From NCBI RefSeq assembly GCF_006829085.1, contig NZ_BJTC01000008.1:1-64000 (forward strand): a DNA stretch of 64,000 bases. The letters run 5' to 3'. The notes below the pieces were generated by a model. The model ran no database searches. It worked only from the letters and a program-made list of their open reading frames with translations, and was not told the origin of the DNA. This DNA is from Chryseobacterium sp. ON_d1. GTDB lineage: Bacteria > Bacteroidota > Bacteroidia > Flavobacteriales > Weeksellaceae. Position 1 is the stretch's first letter. Every line of letters starts with the position of its first letter. The translations under genes were made by a program, and so were the position numbers. Positions 10,127 to 18,404 of the stretch are shown piece after piece.

Positions 10127-10486
10127 ATGAAAGCACAGTTAAAGCTTGAATACGCAGCCTTTCTTGTATTAGGAATATATGGTTTTGCTCAGACAGGATA
10201 TTCCTGGTGGTGGTTTGCAGGACTATTCCTTGCTCCTGATATTTCTATGCTGGGATATACTGTTAATAATAAAGCAGGAGCATTTTGCTACAACCTGTTT
10301 CATCATTTTGGCGTGGCTGTCGCAGTTTATCTTGTAGGAATAATCTTATCACTTCCCTATTTACAGATGGCTGGAGCTATTTTATTTTCACACTCTGCTT
10401 TTGATAGAATATTAGGATATGGACTAAAATATCCGGATAGTTTTCAACATACACATTTAGGGAAAATCGGGAAAAAGACGGAATAA
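10127..10486 (+). CDS. DUF4260 family membrane protein
   Basis: The 119-residue protein is predicted to have three or four membrane segments. The conserved GLFLAPDISMLGY segment lies at about 44-56 and the AFDRILGYGLKY segment near the C-terminus, both typical of DUF4260. Function is unknown. It is a single gene between the sugar transporter terminator and a convergent unknown gene. Confidence 0.85.
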   Translation: MKAQLKLEYAAFLVLGIYGFAQTGYSWWWFAGLFLAPDISMLGYTVNNKAGAFCYNLFHHFGVAVAVYLVGIILSLPYLQMAGAILFSHSAFDRILGYGLKYPDSFQHTHLGKIGKKTE

Positions 10487-10572
10487 GTACTCATTCAGAG
10501 CGCTAACCACCCGTCAAAAATTCTTTGAATTTTTGCCACCCCTCCGGAAGAGCAGAATGCTTTCCATTAGAT

Positions 10573-11343
10573 TTATCCCCACCAGTACTGATTCAGATAA
10601 TAATATTCATTCTGATATTCTATAACAAAACAATCATTATAGAAAGTTTTATAAGAAAAAATACGGGTAATATCATAAACGAATAAAGAGTCTATCAAAA
10701 CAAACAGGGTACTTGCAAAGTTTTTAGAGTGTGCCTCATTATCATAGGTATCATTCAAAGACTTTTCAATAAAGGTTTTCAAAAGGTTTTTATAGTCTGC
10801 AAGATTAATTTCATTAAGGCTTTCATCATTCTCAAGCTGTATTTCCGGGATGGGCTTACCTTTATAAAACTCAAAACCTTCAAAATAGTTTCCACCCATA
10901 AATTTCCTTTCCATATAAGGGTTTATAGCCATCAGAAAACCCTCGATAAGATGCATTTTATACTTCTCATTCAGTACTCTGTCTTTGTAAGAATCCGGAA
11001 TTTCATAATTATATTTTTCAAAATACCTTAGAAGCTTACCTGCGACCCAAAGAGATTGTGTATTTATGAATTGTCCTGGTTGCAACGGTAATAATTCTAT
11101 TAGAAACCGATTAATATAAAATTCTCTTCCATACCCAAGATCATTTCTCTGTATCATATCAGATATATCATGATCTGTAATTTCCACTTGATCATCATTC
11201 ACTGTTATCTCATGCAGGTTTTCATTAAAAAGAGTATAGCAGTAATATCCCTGCAGGGTTTTCTCTTTAATAATTACTCTATGTTCCTCCTTAAAAAAAT
11301 GGGAAAGAGCCGCTTGCTTTTGGTTTTTAAAACGTACTTTCAT
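10573..11343 (-). CDS. Conserved hypothetical protein
   Basis: I do not recognise this 256-residue, probably cytosolic, mixed alpha/beta protein. The start is set at the ATG at 11343 (MKVRFKNQKQ). The open frame extends 27 codons further to 11424, but that extension reads through a promoter-like AT-rich region and its residues (SMVAYFVFYFALSKTG) are unlike a natural N-terminus for the rest. No signal peptide or membrane segment is present with the chosen start. The gene is leftward and convergent with the DUF4260 gene. Confidence 0.6.
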   Translation of the reverse strand: MKVRFKNQKQAALSHFFKEEHRVIIKEKTLQGYYCYTLFNENLHEITVNDDQVEITDHDISDMIQRNDLGYGREFYINRFLIELLPLQPGQFINTQSLWVAGKLLRYFEKYNYEIPDSYKDRVLNEKYKMHLIEGFLMAINPYMERKFMGGNYFEGFEFYKGKPIPEIQLENDESLNEINLADYKNLLKTFIEKSLNDTYDNEAHSKNFASTLFVLIDSLFVYDITRIFSYKTFYNDCFVIEYQNEYYYLNQYWWG

Positions 11344-11478
11344 CGTATTACTTTTTACTGGAATTATAATTCCTGTTTTTGATAATGCAAAGTAAAAAAC
11401 AAAGTACGCAACCATACTGCGCACAAATAAAATATTGATTTTTTCTGTTAGAATAATGATATGACTGACGCTTAAAAC

Positions 11479-11509
11479 AAAAAAGCAACCTCTTTCGAAG
11501 TTGCTTTTT
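11479..11509 (-). terminator. Terminator of rpsO
   Basis: The stem AAAAAGCAAC/GTTGCTTTTT has one internal mismatch near the loop. It lies 22 nt downstream of the rpsO stop on the minus strand. Confidence 0.8.
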
Positions 11510-11530
11510 GTTTTTGAAAATCTTTATAGA

Positions 11531-11800
11531 TTATTTTCTTAAACCTAGTTCAGCGATGATCGCTCTGTATCTTGCGATATCTTTATTTTTAAGGTAATCT
11601 AGTAATCTTTTTCTTTTACCTACCAATTTAACCAAAGATTTTTCAGTGTTGAAATCTTTGTGATTGCTCTTTAAGTGAGCAGAAAGGTGGTTGATTCTGA
11701 AAGTGAAAAGTGCAATTTGTCCTTCAGCACTTCCTGTGTCTTGTGCAGATTTTCCGTGTTTTGCGAAAATTTCCTGCTTTTTGTCTGTTGTTAAGTACAT
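11531..11800 (-). CDS. rpsO: 30S ribosomal protein S15
   Basis: The 89-residue protein has the family's usual length. It shows the GSAEGQIALFT and HKDFNTEKSLVKLVGKR segments and the YLKNKDIARY C-terminal helix that contacts 16S rRNA helices 20-22. It is a primary binder in assembly of the small-subunit platform. The gene is monocistronic, with a canonical promoter and its own terminator. Confidence 0.98.
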   Translation of the reverse strand: MYLTTDKKQEIFAKHGKSAQDTGSAEGQIALFTFRINHLSAHLKSNHKDFNTEKSLVKLVGKRKRLLDYLKNKDIARYRAIIAELGLRK

Positions 11801-11835
11801 TCCAATATTGTTTAATGATTATTATGTAACGGGTG

Positions 11836-11866
11836 CAAAATTACGACTATTTTTTGATTCTGCAAA
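11836..11866 (-). promoter_or_regulatory. Promoter of rpsO
   Basis: On the minus strand, TTTG at 11866-11863 and TAATTTTG at 11843-11836 are separated by 19 nt. Both match the Bacteroidota consensus exactly. Confidence 0.75.
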
Positions 11867-11951
11867 CATTATTGATTTCATGAATCAAATTTGATAGAAA
11901 AAAATGTTAAAAATTTCTTAATAAATTATATACAATCCAACGAAAAGGCAG

Positions 11952-11959
11952 TAATTTTG
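11952..11959 (+). promoter_or_regulatory. -7 box of secreted protein gene
   Basis: TAATTTTG ends 14 nt before the ATG at 11974. The upstream element is not clear. Confidence 0.5.
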
Positions 11960-11973
11960 CATTCGAATTACAA

Positions 11974-12522
11974 ATGAAAAAAATTATACTCTTTACAGCG
12001 GTCGCTAGTTTTTTATTCATAGGCTTTACTTCAGTAAAAGCCCAGAAAAATGCTGATGATAAAATAAGAAAAGTTCTCTACTTCAATCCTGAGGTTGAGC
12101 CTGATATTGATGAAATAAAAGACCCTACCAACAATGCTTTCTTTGATGCTGTTACTGATAATTTCAGCGGCAGAAAAAATAAAATGCTCCGTGCTGAAGT
12201 TCAGGTTCCTTTTGACAGCATTGACAAACAGACCATCGTGGATTACTGCACCAACAATGATGCAGATTTTGCCATTGTTTCCAAAGTGAGGTATTTCAAG
12301 GTAGGTTTTGGCAAATATGTTTTTTCCAATCAGGTAGTGGTAAGCATGAAATTATTTGGTGCTGACGGCAATCTGGTGACTGAAACAGATCATGATACCT
12401 ACAGAAAAAATATGCGCTTGCTGGGATCTACCGTCAACTCAGTTAAGATCGGAACAGAAGGAGCTATAAAAGGAATTATTAAAAAACTGAGAAAACTGAA
12501 ACCAACAGAAGCAGAACTTTGA
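11974..12522 (+). CDS. Secreted hypothetical protein
   Basis: The 182-residue protein begins with a Sec signal peptide (K-K-I-I-L, hydrophobic core, cleavage likely after VKAQ near residue 24). The mature part is mixed alpha/beta and I do not recognise it. It has alternating short strands (FAIVSKVRYFKVGFGKYVFSN) and no lipobox, so a soluble periplasmic location is expected. It is divergent from rpsO and has its own -7 box. Confidence 0.7.
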   Translation: MKKIILFTAVASFLFIGFTSVKAQKNADDKIRKVLYFNPEVEPDIDEIKDPTNNAFFDAVTDNFSGRKNKMLRAEVQVPFDSIDKQTIVDYCTNNDADFAIVSKVRYFKVGFGKYVFSNQVVVSMKLFGADGNLVTETDHDTYRKNMRLLGSTVNSVKIGTEGAIKGIIKKLRKLKPTEAEL

Positions 12523-12765
12523 GGTTTAAGGTTTAAAGGACTTTTACGGTGAATGGTCAATTTGCTTCGCAAGTCAATGGTGAATTTTTTGCTGTAGAGA
12601 TCAATGTATATATTTAATTAATTCATCATTTATTTTCATTTATATTTTTCATAAAGTATTTCTTCCTGAATTATAAATATTTTAACATTAAATAAAGCGC
12701 TTATCCGTACTTACGAATAAGTGCTTTTCATTTAAAACACACTATAAATTATTGATTAACAATTA
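12523..12765. other. Non-coding region with hairpins downstream of secreted protein
   Basis: Close to the stop is an imperfect dyad around TTGCTTCGCAAG flanked by near-copies of GGTGAATGGTCAA/GTCAATGGTGAAT, which look like a dispersed intergenic repeat. The remainder is AT-rich. No ORF is supported here. Confidence 0.45.
12694..12728 (+). terminator. Intrinsic terminator
   Basis: The stem AAAGCGCTTAT/ATAAGTGCTTT has one G-T pair and a loop of about 12 nt, followed by TTTT. Confidence 0.7.
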
Positions 12766-12837
12766 AATATTTTCACCAAATAAGGAATTATTAAATATTT
12801 TTTTGCTATTTTAGTTCAACATTAAAACCAAAATCTT
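12766..12837 (+). promoter_or_regulatory. Conserved upstream block of peptide unit 1
   Basis: AATATTTTCAC begins 72 nt before the start codon. The variant -7 box TATTTTAG lies at 12807-12814, followed by AACATTAAA. The same arrangement recurs at 13233-13302 before peptide 3. Confidence 0.6.
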
Positions 12838-12978
12838 ATGAAAAATTTAAAGAAACTCAGCCGAGAGAAATCAAAGCAAATCAATGGAGGCTCCATTGAA
12901 AGATGCAGTGAAAGTAATCCATGCACTGTAGGATGGTGCTGTTTTGGTGTCTGTTCACCATTCATTTGCCTTGAATAA
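12838..12978 (+). CDS. Double-glycine leader, six-cysteine peptide 1
   Basis: This is a 46-residue peptide. The leader MKNLKKLSREKSKQINGG ends in a GG processing site at residues 17-18. The 28-residue mature part carries cysteines in the order C-x5-C-x4-CC-x3-C-x4-C. Such leaders normally direct cleavage and export by peptidase-containing ABC transporters of the bacteriocin type, but none is encoded nearby. The cysteine order is that of inhibitor-cystine-knot peptides. A bacteriocin, signal or defensive peptide role is inferred. It heads a two-gene unit with peptide 2. Confidence 0.85.
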   Translation: MKNLKKLSREKSKQINGGSIERCSESNPCTVGWCCFGVCSPFICLE

Positions 12979-13007
12979 AATTTAATACTCAATTAAAATT
13001 AAATCCC

Positions 13008-13154
13008 ATGAAAAATTTAAAAAAGATCAGCAGACAGGCACAAAAGGAAATCAAAGGCAGCGGGCCTTTCAAAAGATGTACAGAACATTACCAATGTCCG
13101 GGCGGATCATGCTGCCATAACACATGCGTTTTAAATCCATGTCCTCTGGAGTAA
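13008..13154 (+). CDS. Double-glycine-type leader, six-cysteine peptide 2
   Basis: This is a 48-residue peptide with the same leader family (MKNLKKISRQAQKEIKG), here ending G-S rather than G-G. Processing efficiency could therefore differ. The cysteine spacing C-x5-C-x4-CC-x3-C-x4-C is identical to peptide 1, although the residues between are almost all different. The gene starts 29 nt after peptide 1 and is followed by a strong hairpin terminator, so the two are probably co-transcribed. Confidence 0.83.
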   Translation: MKNLKKISRQAQKEIKGSGPFKRCTEHYQCPGGSCCHNTCVLNPCPLE

Positions 13155-13170
13155 TATATATGATCATTAC

Positions 13171-13200
13171 AGACACCTGCGAATGCAGGTGTCTCTTATT
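13171..13200 (+). terminator. Terminator of peptide unit 1
   Basis: A perfect 10-bp stem AGACACCTGC/GCAGGTGTCT with a GAAT loop is followed by a T-rich tail. Confidence 0.8.
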
Positions 13201-13232
13201 TAAAACATAAACGAAATATTTATTTATAATAA

Positions 13233-13302
13233 AATATTTTCACACGCAAAGGAATAATATAGAAATATTTATTATTTTAGTGTAACATTAAATCTAAACT
13301 AT
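13233..13302 (+). promoter_or_regulatory. Conserved upstream block of peptide unit 2
   Basis: AATATTTTCAC begins 70 nt before the start codon. The identical variant -7 box TATTTTAG is at 13273-13280, followed by AACATTAAA. This mirrors the block before peptide 1. Confidence 0.6.
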
Positions 13303-13452
13303 ATGAAAAACCTGAAAAAACTCAGCAGGAGTGCTGCAAAAAAAATCAATGGCGGTATCGGACCGTTCAGATGCAGCATAACAAGACCTTGCTCCGTTGG
13401 ATATTGCTGTAACGGAGAATGCCTGGATCATGACTGTATGATAGAGCCTTAA
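13303..13452 (+). CDS. Double-glycine leader, six-cysteine peptide 3
   Basis: This is a 49-residue peptide whose leader MKNLKKLSRSAAKKINGG has GG at 17-18. The mature part again shows C-x5-C-x4-CC-x3-C-x4-C. The segment IGPFRC resembles SGPFKRC of peptide 2. It opens the second two-gene unit and sits behind a copy of the regulatory block that precedes peptide 1, so the locus probably arose by tandem duplication. Confidence 0.85.
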   Translation: MKNLKKLSRSAAKKINGGIGPFRCSITRPCSVGYCCNGECLDHDCMIEP

Positions 13453-13471
13453 CTTAAAACACCCTATCTTT

Positions 13472-13633
13472 ATGAAAAACTCAAATCTCAAAAGACTCAA
13501 CAGACAGGAACAAAAGGGAATACACGGAGGCGCCATAAAAAAATGTGGTGATGATTCGGACTGCGGACCTTACAATTGCTGTACAAACAGTGTCTGCACC
13601 TTCATTCCTACTTCAGAATGTGGACCAATTTAA
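13472..13633 (+). CDS. Double-glycine leader, six-cysteine peptide 4
   Basis: This is a 53-residue peptide with a slightly longer leader (MKNSNLKRLNRQEQKGIHGG, GG at 19-20). The framework is the same but the last loops are larger: C-x5-C-x4-CC-x4-C-x7-C. Changed loop lengths on a fixed cysteine order are typical of diversifying disulfide-rich peptides. The gene starts 19 nt after peptide 3 and is followed by a strong terminator. Confidence 0.83.
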   Translation: MKNSNLKRLNRQEQKGIHGGAIKKCGDDSDCGPYNCCTNSVCTFIPTSECGPI

Positions 13634-13667
13634 AAAAATATTGGAATTTTAAAATTTAATTTTTTGA

Positions 13668-13697
13668 ACACCTGCTCCGGCGGGTGTTTTTTGTTTT
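13668..13697 (+). terminator. Terminator of peptide unit 2
   Basis: The stem AACACCTGC/GCGGGTGTT has a TCCG loop followed by TTTTTTG. Confidence 0.85.
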
Positions 13698-13743
13698 TAT
13701 ATAAAGCATTAAAGTTTAATTAATCCTTAATTTTGCCACTTTA

Positions 13744-13775
13744 TTGCGCAGTCTTAAAAATTTGAATTATTTTTG
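13744..13775 (+). promoter_or_regulatory. Promoter of mgtE
   Basis: TTG lies at 13744-13746 and TATTTTTG at 13768-13775, with a 21-nt spacer. The TTG at 13744 opens the long reading frame but here serves as the promoter element. Confidence 0.55.
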
Positions 13776-13797
13776 CATATCCAAAAAATTTCACGTT

Positions 13798-15120
13798 TTG
13801 AATTCTAGAGACGAACTTATCTTCAACCCTGCCGATATTGCCGAAACTCTCAGTGAACTTCCTGCTGATGAGAGGCTGCTCGCGTTCCTGAAAGTTCCGA
13901 AAGAATACAAAGCAGAAGTTTTTTCACATCTTGATCCTGATTTTCAGGAAGATACCATCAGAAGTATCGGAAGCGATGAAGTTTCCGAAATCCTGAATGC
14001 AATGACGCCGGATGACAGGACCGCTCTCTTCGAAGATTTTCCGGATGAGCTTATCAAGTATTCTATCAATCATCTTAACCCACAGGAAAGAAGAATTGCT
14101 TTAAAGCTTCTTGGTTACAACTCGGATTCTATTGCCCGTCTGATGACTCCTTATTATATCCAGATCCGTAAGGAATGGACGGTAAAGAGATGTCTTCAGC
14201 AGATCAAAAAGGTAGGAAAAAGAGTGGAAACGATGAACTATCTGTACGTGGTGGACGAAAGAAACCGGTTAATTGATGACCTTGCTATCGGAACATTACT
14301 GCTGGAAGAAGAAGATACATTGGTTTCTGATATCACAGACAATCATTTTGTAGCGATTACCACTACCACCTCCAAAGAGGATGCGGTAACCTACTTTGAA
14401 AAGTATGACCGTGGTGCTCTTCCGATTATTACGGAGGCCGGTGTTCTCGTGGGAATTGTAACGATTGACGACATTCTCGATCAGATTGAGCAGCAGAATA
14501 CAGAAGATATCCAGAAGTTCGGGGGATTGGAAGCACTGGATCTTCCCTATACCCAGACATCATGGACTGAAATGATCAAGAAAAGGGCAACCTGGCTGAT
14601 CATTCTTTTCGTTTCTGAAATGCTGACGGCTTCTGCAATGGGCTATTTTGATAAAGAAATTGAGAAAGCCGTTGTTCTGGCCTTATTTGTTCCGTTAATT
14701 ATTTCCAGTGGAGGAAATTCCGGATCGCAGGCAGCAACACTGATTATCCGTGCTATGGCGCTTCAGGAAATCAATCTGAAAGACTGGTGGTATGTCATGA
14801 GAAAGGAAATTATTTCCGGATTATGTCTGGGGGCTATTTTAGGAGTAATCGGATTTATACGAATCATGCTCTGGCAGCAGATTGGTCTCTTCGACTATGG
14901 CCAATACTGGGTATATGTAGGATTAAGTGTTTCTGTTTCCCTGATTGCCATTGTATTGTGGGGAACATTATCAGGTTCTATGATCCCGTTTGTTTTAAAG
15001 AAACTAAAACTTGATCCTGCCACCTCTTCTGCTCCATTTGTAGCAACCCTGGTGGATGTTACGGGACTTATCATCTATTTTACTGTAGCCGGGCTTTTCT
15101 TAACCGGAAAACTTTTGTAA
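13798..15120 (+). CDS. mgtE: Magnesium transporter MgtE
   Basis: The protein is about 440 residues when started at the TTG codon at 13798. This start is preferred because a canonical promoter lies just before it and the first residues then match MgtE proteins. Domains are MgtE-N (about 10-110), a CBS pair (about 115-240) and a five-helix membrane part containing [13 protein letters not shown], the family's ion-pathway motif. MgtE is a homodimeric Mg2+ channel whose N and CBS domains close the pore when Mg2+ is high. The non-AUG start is an inference. Confidence 0.93.
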   Translation: MNSRDELIFNPADIAETLSELPADERLLAFLKVPKEYKAEVFSHLDPDFQEDTIRSIGSDEVSEILNAMTPDDRTALFEDFPDELIKYSINHLNPQERRIALKLLGYNSDSIARLMTPYYIQIRKEWTVKRCLQQIKKVGKRVETMNYLYVVDERNRLIDDLAIGTLLLEEEDTLVSDITDNHFVAITTTTSKEDAVTYFEKYDRGALPIITEAGVLVGIVTIDDILDQIEQQNTEDIQKFGGLEALDLPYTQTSWTEMIKKRATWLIILFVSEMLTASAMGYFDKEIEKAVVLALFVPLIISSGGNSGSQAATLIIRAMALQEINLKDWWYVMRKEIISGLCLGAILGVIGFIRIMLWQQIGLFDYGQYWVYVGLSVSVSLIAIVLWGTLSGSMIPFVLKKLKLDPATSSAPFVATLVDVTGLIIYFTVAGLFLTGKLL

Positions 15121-15146
15121 TTTTAGGCATCATCTAACATGCCAAT

Positions 15147-15887
15147 ATGAAAATCGTTTCACTCGTCCCTTCTATTACAGAGGCTTTATTTGACCTTGGA
15201 CTGACCGAAAATGAAGTTGTAGGAAGAACAAAATTCTGCATTCACCCTCAGGATAAAATAAAAAATGTATCCGTAATCGGCGGAACAAAAAATATCAATA
15301 TTGAAAAAATCAGAACGTTGCAGCCGGACCTTATTATTGCCAATAAGGAAGAAAATGTAAAAGACCAGGTAGAAGCTCTGATGGATGATTTTAAGGTAAT
15401 GGTGACCAATATTGACACCATTGAAGACAACTATTATCTTCTTAAAAATCTGGGAAAGCTTTTTGGGAAGGAGGAAAGAGCCCAGCTTTTCAATCTTAAA
15501 ATTTATGATATCCTGAACCAGACAAAACTTGAAAATCCTGTCAGAGCCGCTTATCTGATCTGGAAGAATCCATACATGACGGTTGGTTCGGATACCTTTA
15601 TTCACAGAATTTTATCAGAAATTGGCTTTGAAAATATTTTCAGCAATACAACCCGCTATCCTCAGATTACTACTGAAGATCTTGCAGATGCTGATGTGAT
15701 CATGCTTTCTTCCGAACCTTTTCCATTTAAAGAGAAACATATTGAAGAGCTGAAGCTTTTTTATCCGGATAAAAAGATCATGATCGTAGACGGAGAGGCT
15801 TTTTCATGGTATGGAACTCATATTGCAAAATGTGAACAGTATTTTAAAGGATTCCTAGCTGAGATTCAACAGGTGCAGCAAAGCTAG
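15147..15887 (+). CDS. Helical-backbone metal receptor (BtuF-like), no signal peptide
   Basis: The 246-residue protein opens directly with the fold (MKIVSLVPSITEALFDLGL) and contains the ABC substrate-binding elements QPDLIIANKEEN and the C-terminal DGEAFSWYGTH. BtuF/FhuD-type binding proteins are periplasmic, but this one lacks any signal peptide or lipobox, so it probably works in the cytoplasm. Such cytosolic versions are common in Bacteroidota and their ligand is unknown. It lies 26 nt after mgtE in the same direction and may be read from the mgtE promoter. Confidence 0.8.
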   Translation: MKIVSLVPSITEALFDLGLTENEVVGRTKFCIHPQDKIKNVSVIGGTKNINIEKIRTLQPDLIIANKEENVKDQVEALMDDFKVMVTNIDTIEDNYYLLKNLGKLFGKEERAQLFNLKIYDILNQTKLENPVRAAYLIWKNPYMTVGSDTFIHRILSEIGFENIFSNTTRYPQITTEDLADADVIMLSSEPFPFKEKHIEELKLFYPDKKIMIVDGEAFSWYGTHIAKCEQYFKGFLAEIQQVQQS

Positions 15888-15939
15888 TTTTTCTCTGTCA
15901 ACTTTAAACCCAAAACTCTAAACTTTAAATATTTAATCC

Positions 15940-16407
15940 ATGTCTGATACCGTTATATTATCTCAAGGAGCAGAATTTGACCATGTTATACAGGAAGTGT
16001 CAAAATACATTCATCTTTATGTAATGGCATTCGAAAAAGAAGAAAGAACCATTACGCGGGTGGACAAACGTGAAAATATGTATGGCGGCAAAGGAACGGT
16101 ATATATGATACAGATGTTTGACCAGCAGGACCTGGCCAATAACCGTCTGGCCGCTTATATGGTTTTACTGAATAGAGGGGATGAATCCGGATTTCATACC
16201 CATAACATTAGAAATGAGCAGGAATTGTATGTGGTTGTTCATGGGACCGGAGAGTACCGTGAAAGAACCGGAACAGAAGGACCGGTACGGAAGAAAATTC
16301 TTCAGAAAGGAGATATTACCGCAATCAGCTCAGTCGGATATCATTCTATCGAAAATACAGGAGACGAGCCCCTGATTATGTTTGTGATCACAACCAACAA
16401 TCCATAA
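15940..16407 (+). CDS. Cupin-domain protein
   Basis: The 155-residue protein carries a cupin barrel at about 65-150. The first motif is G-x-E-S-G-F-H-T-H followed by Q-E-L-Y-V-V-V-H-G-x-G; the second lies around ISSVGYHSIENTGDEPL. Two histidines and a glutamate of the usual metal set are present. The reaction is unknown; single-domain cupins include isomerases, dioxygenases and regulators. The gene is closed by a strong terminator shared with the convergent GAF gene. Confidence 0.8.
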   Translation: MSDTVILSQGAEFDHVIQEVSKYIHLYVMAFEKEERTITRVDKRENMYGGKGTVYMIQMFDQQDLANNRLAAYMVLLNRGDESGFHTHNIRNEQELYVVVHGTGEYRERTGTEGPVRKKILQKGDITAISSVGYHSIENTGDEPLIMFVITTNNP

Positions 16408-16408
16408 A

Positions 16409-16439
16409 AAAACTCCGGACTGAGAGCCGGAGTTTTTTT
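16409..16439. terminator. Bidirectional terminator cupin/GAF
   Basis: The stem AAAACTCCGG/CCGGAGTTTT has an 8-nt loop, with an A run before and a T run after. It serves two convergent genes. Confidence 0.88.
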
Positions 16440-16460
16440 CATATTCGTATTGGAATTCAA

Positions 16461-16910
16461 TTACAAAATCTTAGAAACTTCATTACAAAGCCATTCCAAT
16501 AATTCACGATCTTCATTGGTAAAAGGATCAATGGTATGGGAATCAATATCGATCTGACCGATATTTTTTCCATCCTTAAAGATAGGAACTACGATTTCAG
16601 CTTTTGTATCGATAGAACAGCTTAAATAATTGCTTTCTTCATGTACATCCGGAACTACGAAAGTTTCATTGGAAACTGCAACCTGACCGCAAATTCCTTT
16701 TCCGTAAGGAATAATGGTATGATCAGTCGGTGCTCCTACGTAAGGGCCTAAAATCAGTTCATCCTTATCTCCGTTTTTGAAATAGAACCCTGTCCAGTTG
16801 AAATAGGAAATCTCCTGATCCAACAGGTGACATACTTTTTCAAGCTTTTCTTCTGTATTATGTTTAGGACTTTCAAGAATAGAGGAAAGTCTTTTCTTTA
16901 ATTCTGACAT
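16461..16910 (-). CDS. GAF-domain protein, free methionine-R-sulfoxide reductase-like
   Basis: The 149-residue protein is a single GAF domain of the fRMsr (YebR/MsrC) type. The characteristic YFNWTGFYF segment and GKGICGQVA/YLSCSIDTKAEIVVPI bring two of the family's redox cysteines (about C75 and C98), including the one equivalent to the catalytic cysteine. The enzyme would reduce free Met-R-sulfoxide in the cytosol using thioredoxin. The third conserved cysteine of E. coli MsrC is not seen. Confidence 0.83.
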   Translation of the reverse strand: MSELKKRLSSILESPKHNTEEKLEKVCHLLDQEISYFNWTGFYFKNGDKDELILGPYVGAPTDHTIIPYGKGICGQVAVSNETFVVPDVHEESNYLSCSIDTKAEIVVPIFKDGKNIGQIDIDSHTIDPFTNEDRELLEWLCNEVSKIL

Positions 16911-16922
16911 TGTATATATATT

Positions 16923-18350
16923 TTAAGAGAATTGTTTTAAGGAAAGCTCTTCTTTATATCCGAACATTCCACGCTCTTTAATCATTTCTGCTACGCCCTC
17001 CGGCACCTGAGTTTCCCAGCCTTTCACACAGCATGCTATTTTTCTCAGTATTTCTCTGGAGTAAATTTCAAGGAACTCCGGATTATAGTTTGTAATATCT
17101 ACAATACGGTTGTTATGTTTGAAATATTTGTACAGCTCTTTCAGGTTTTCTTCTACTTTCAGGTTGGAAGAATCCAGCAGCTGATGTGTTTCCGGATCTT
17201 TATAAGGGTACAGATATACTCTCATTCCGTTTCTGAAAAACTTACCAAACGCTTCAAGAATTCCTCCCGAAAGGTTTTTATAATATTTCTCATCGAATAC
17301 CATCAGCATGTTATTTACTCCCATGGCCACTCCGATATCTCCGCTTGTATAGGATGCAAAATAATCGATCAGCCTGTAATATTCGGAGAAGTTTGAAATA
17401 ATAACTGTGTATCCGAGTTTACCCAAAATATCTACTCTATCCAGGAAGTCTCTTTCATCAATATCTCCGTCTGCCCTCAGATTGGAAATGGTAATTTCGA
17501 TAAGCACCTCAGTTTCTTCATGGGTACAGGTCGCATCTTTGAAAAACATATCCATACCGTTTTTAAGCATATCAATGTTTACTTTTGTTACCGGCCTGAA
17601 ACTTCCTCTTACCGCGAAAATATTTTTCTTGTACAGCACATCTGCCGGAAGCATATTGTTTCCTTCAGAATTAAAGATCACTGCATCGGTCATTCCATTC
17701 TTTACCAGCTGAAGAGACATCAGCCTGTTATCAACATACGCAAAAGCAGGTCCGCTGAAATCGATCATATCAATCTCAAGATTATCTTTTGCAATATCGT
17801 CATACAGAGATTCTACTAAAGTTCTTGGATTATCATAATAATGGAAGGCTCCAAAAATAAGATTTACCCCCAGGTTTCCTAAGGTTTCCTGCTGAAGGGT
17901 AGCATCATTTTCTTTGAATTTTACGTGAATCACGATCTCATTGTAGTCCTCATTTTCTTTGGTCTGAAAACGGATTCCTACCCAGCCGTGGCCTTTTACA
18001 GTCTTATCAAAGTTGATGGTGGTTACCGTATTGGCGTAAGAAAAGAATTTTCTATCCGGATTATTATCTCTTGAGATTCTTTCTTCAATCAAAGCGACTT
18101 CATACCGAAGCATTTTGCGAAGTCTGTTCTGGGTAACGTACCTGTTTTTTACCTCTTTTCCGTAGATAGCATCACTAAAATCTTTGTCATAAGCAGACAT
18201 TGCCTTAGCAATCGTACCCGAAGCTCCCCCTGCTCTAAAAAAGTGGCGAACAGTCTCCTGCCCTGCTCCAATTTCCGCGAAAGTACCATAAATAGTAGGA
18301 TCTAGATTAATTGTTAATGCTTTTTGTTTAGGAGTTAGTTTCTGATACAT
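16923..18350 (-). CDS. Conserved Bacteroidota protein of unknown function
   Basis: The 475-residue protein begins MYQKLTPKQKALTINLDPTI and GTFAEIGAGQE, a start I associate with a widely conserved Bacteroidota family. Database names for that family (TonB-dependent receptor, or nicotinate-nucleotide adenylyltransferase) are not backed by any motif here. There is no signal peptide, plug domain, beta-barrel or HxGH nucleotidyltransferase motif. It appears cytosolic. It is co-directional with the GAF gene (12-nt gap) and divergent from the MBL hydrolase, with starts 54 nt apart. Confidence 0.8.
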   Translation of the reverse strand: MYQKLTPKQKALTINLDPTIYGTFAEIGAGQETVRHFFRAGGASGTIAKAMSAYDKDFSDAIYGKEVKNRYVTQNRLRKMLRYEVALIEERISRDNNPDRKFFSYANTVTTINFDKTVKGHGWVGIRFQTKENEDYNEIVIHVKFKENDATLQQETLGNLGVNLIFGAFHYYDNPRTLVESLYDDIAKDNLEIDMIDFSGPAFAYVDNRLMSLQLVKNGMTDAVIFNSEGNNMLPADVLYKKNIFAVRGSFRPVTKVNIDMLKNGMDMFFKDATCTHEETEVLIEITISNLRADGDIDERDFLDRVDILGKLGYTVIISNFSEYYRLIDYFASYTSGDIGVAMGVNNMLMVFDEKYYKNLSGGILEAFGKFFRNGMRVYLYPYKDPETHQLLDSSNLKVEENLKELYKYFKHNNRIVDITNYNPEFLEIYSREILRKIACCVKGWETQVPEGVAEMIKERGMFGYKEELSLKQFS

Positions 18351-18404
18351 TAGGACATGAAATTTTTTGTAAATTTACCAAAATTAAACCAACCTCAAAA
18401 CAAA

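Noticed and set aside
16923..18350. Naming this protein a TonB-dependent receptor or NaMN adenylyltransferase
   Set aside because: It has no signal peptide, plug, beta-barrel or nucleotidyltransferase motif; such names appear to be inherited database labels.
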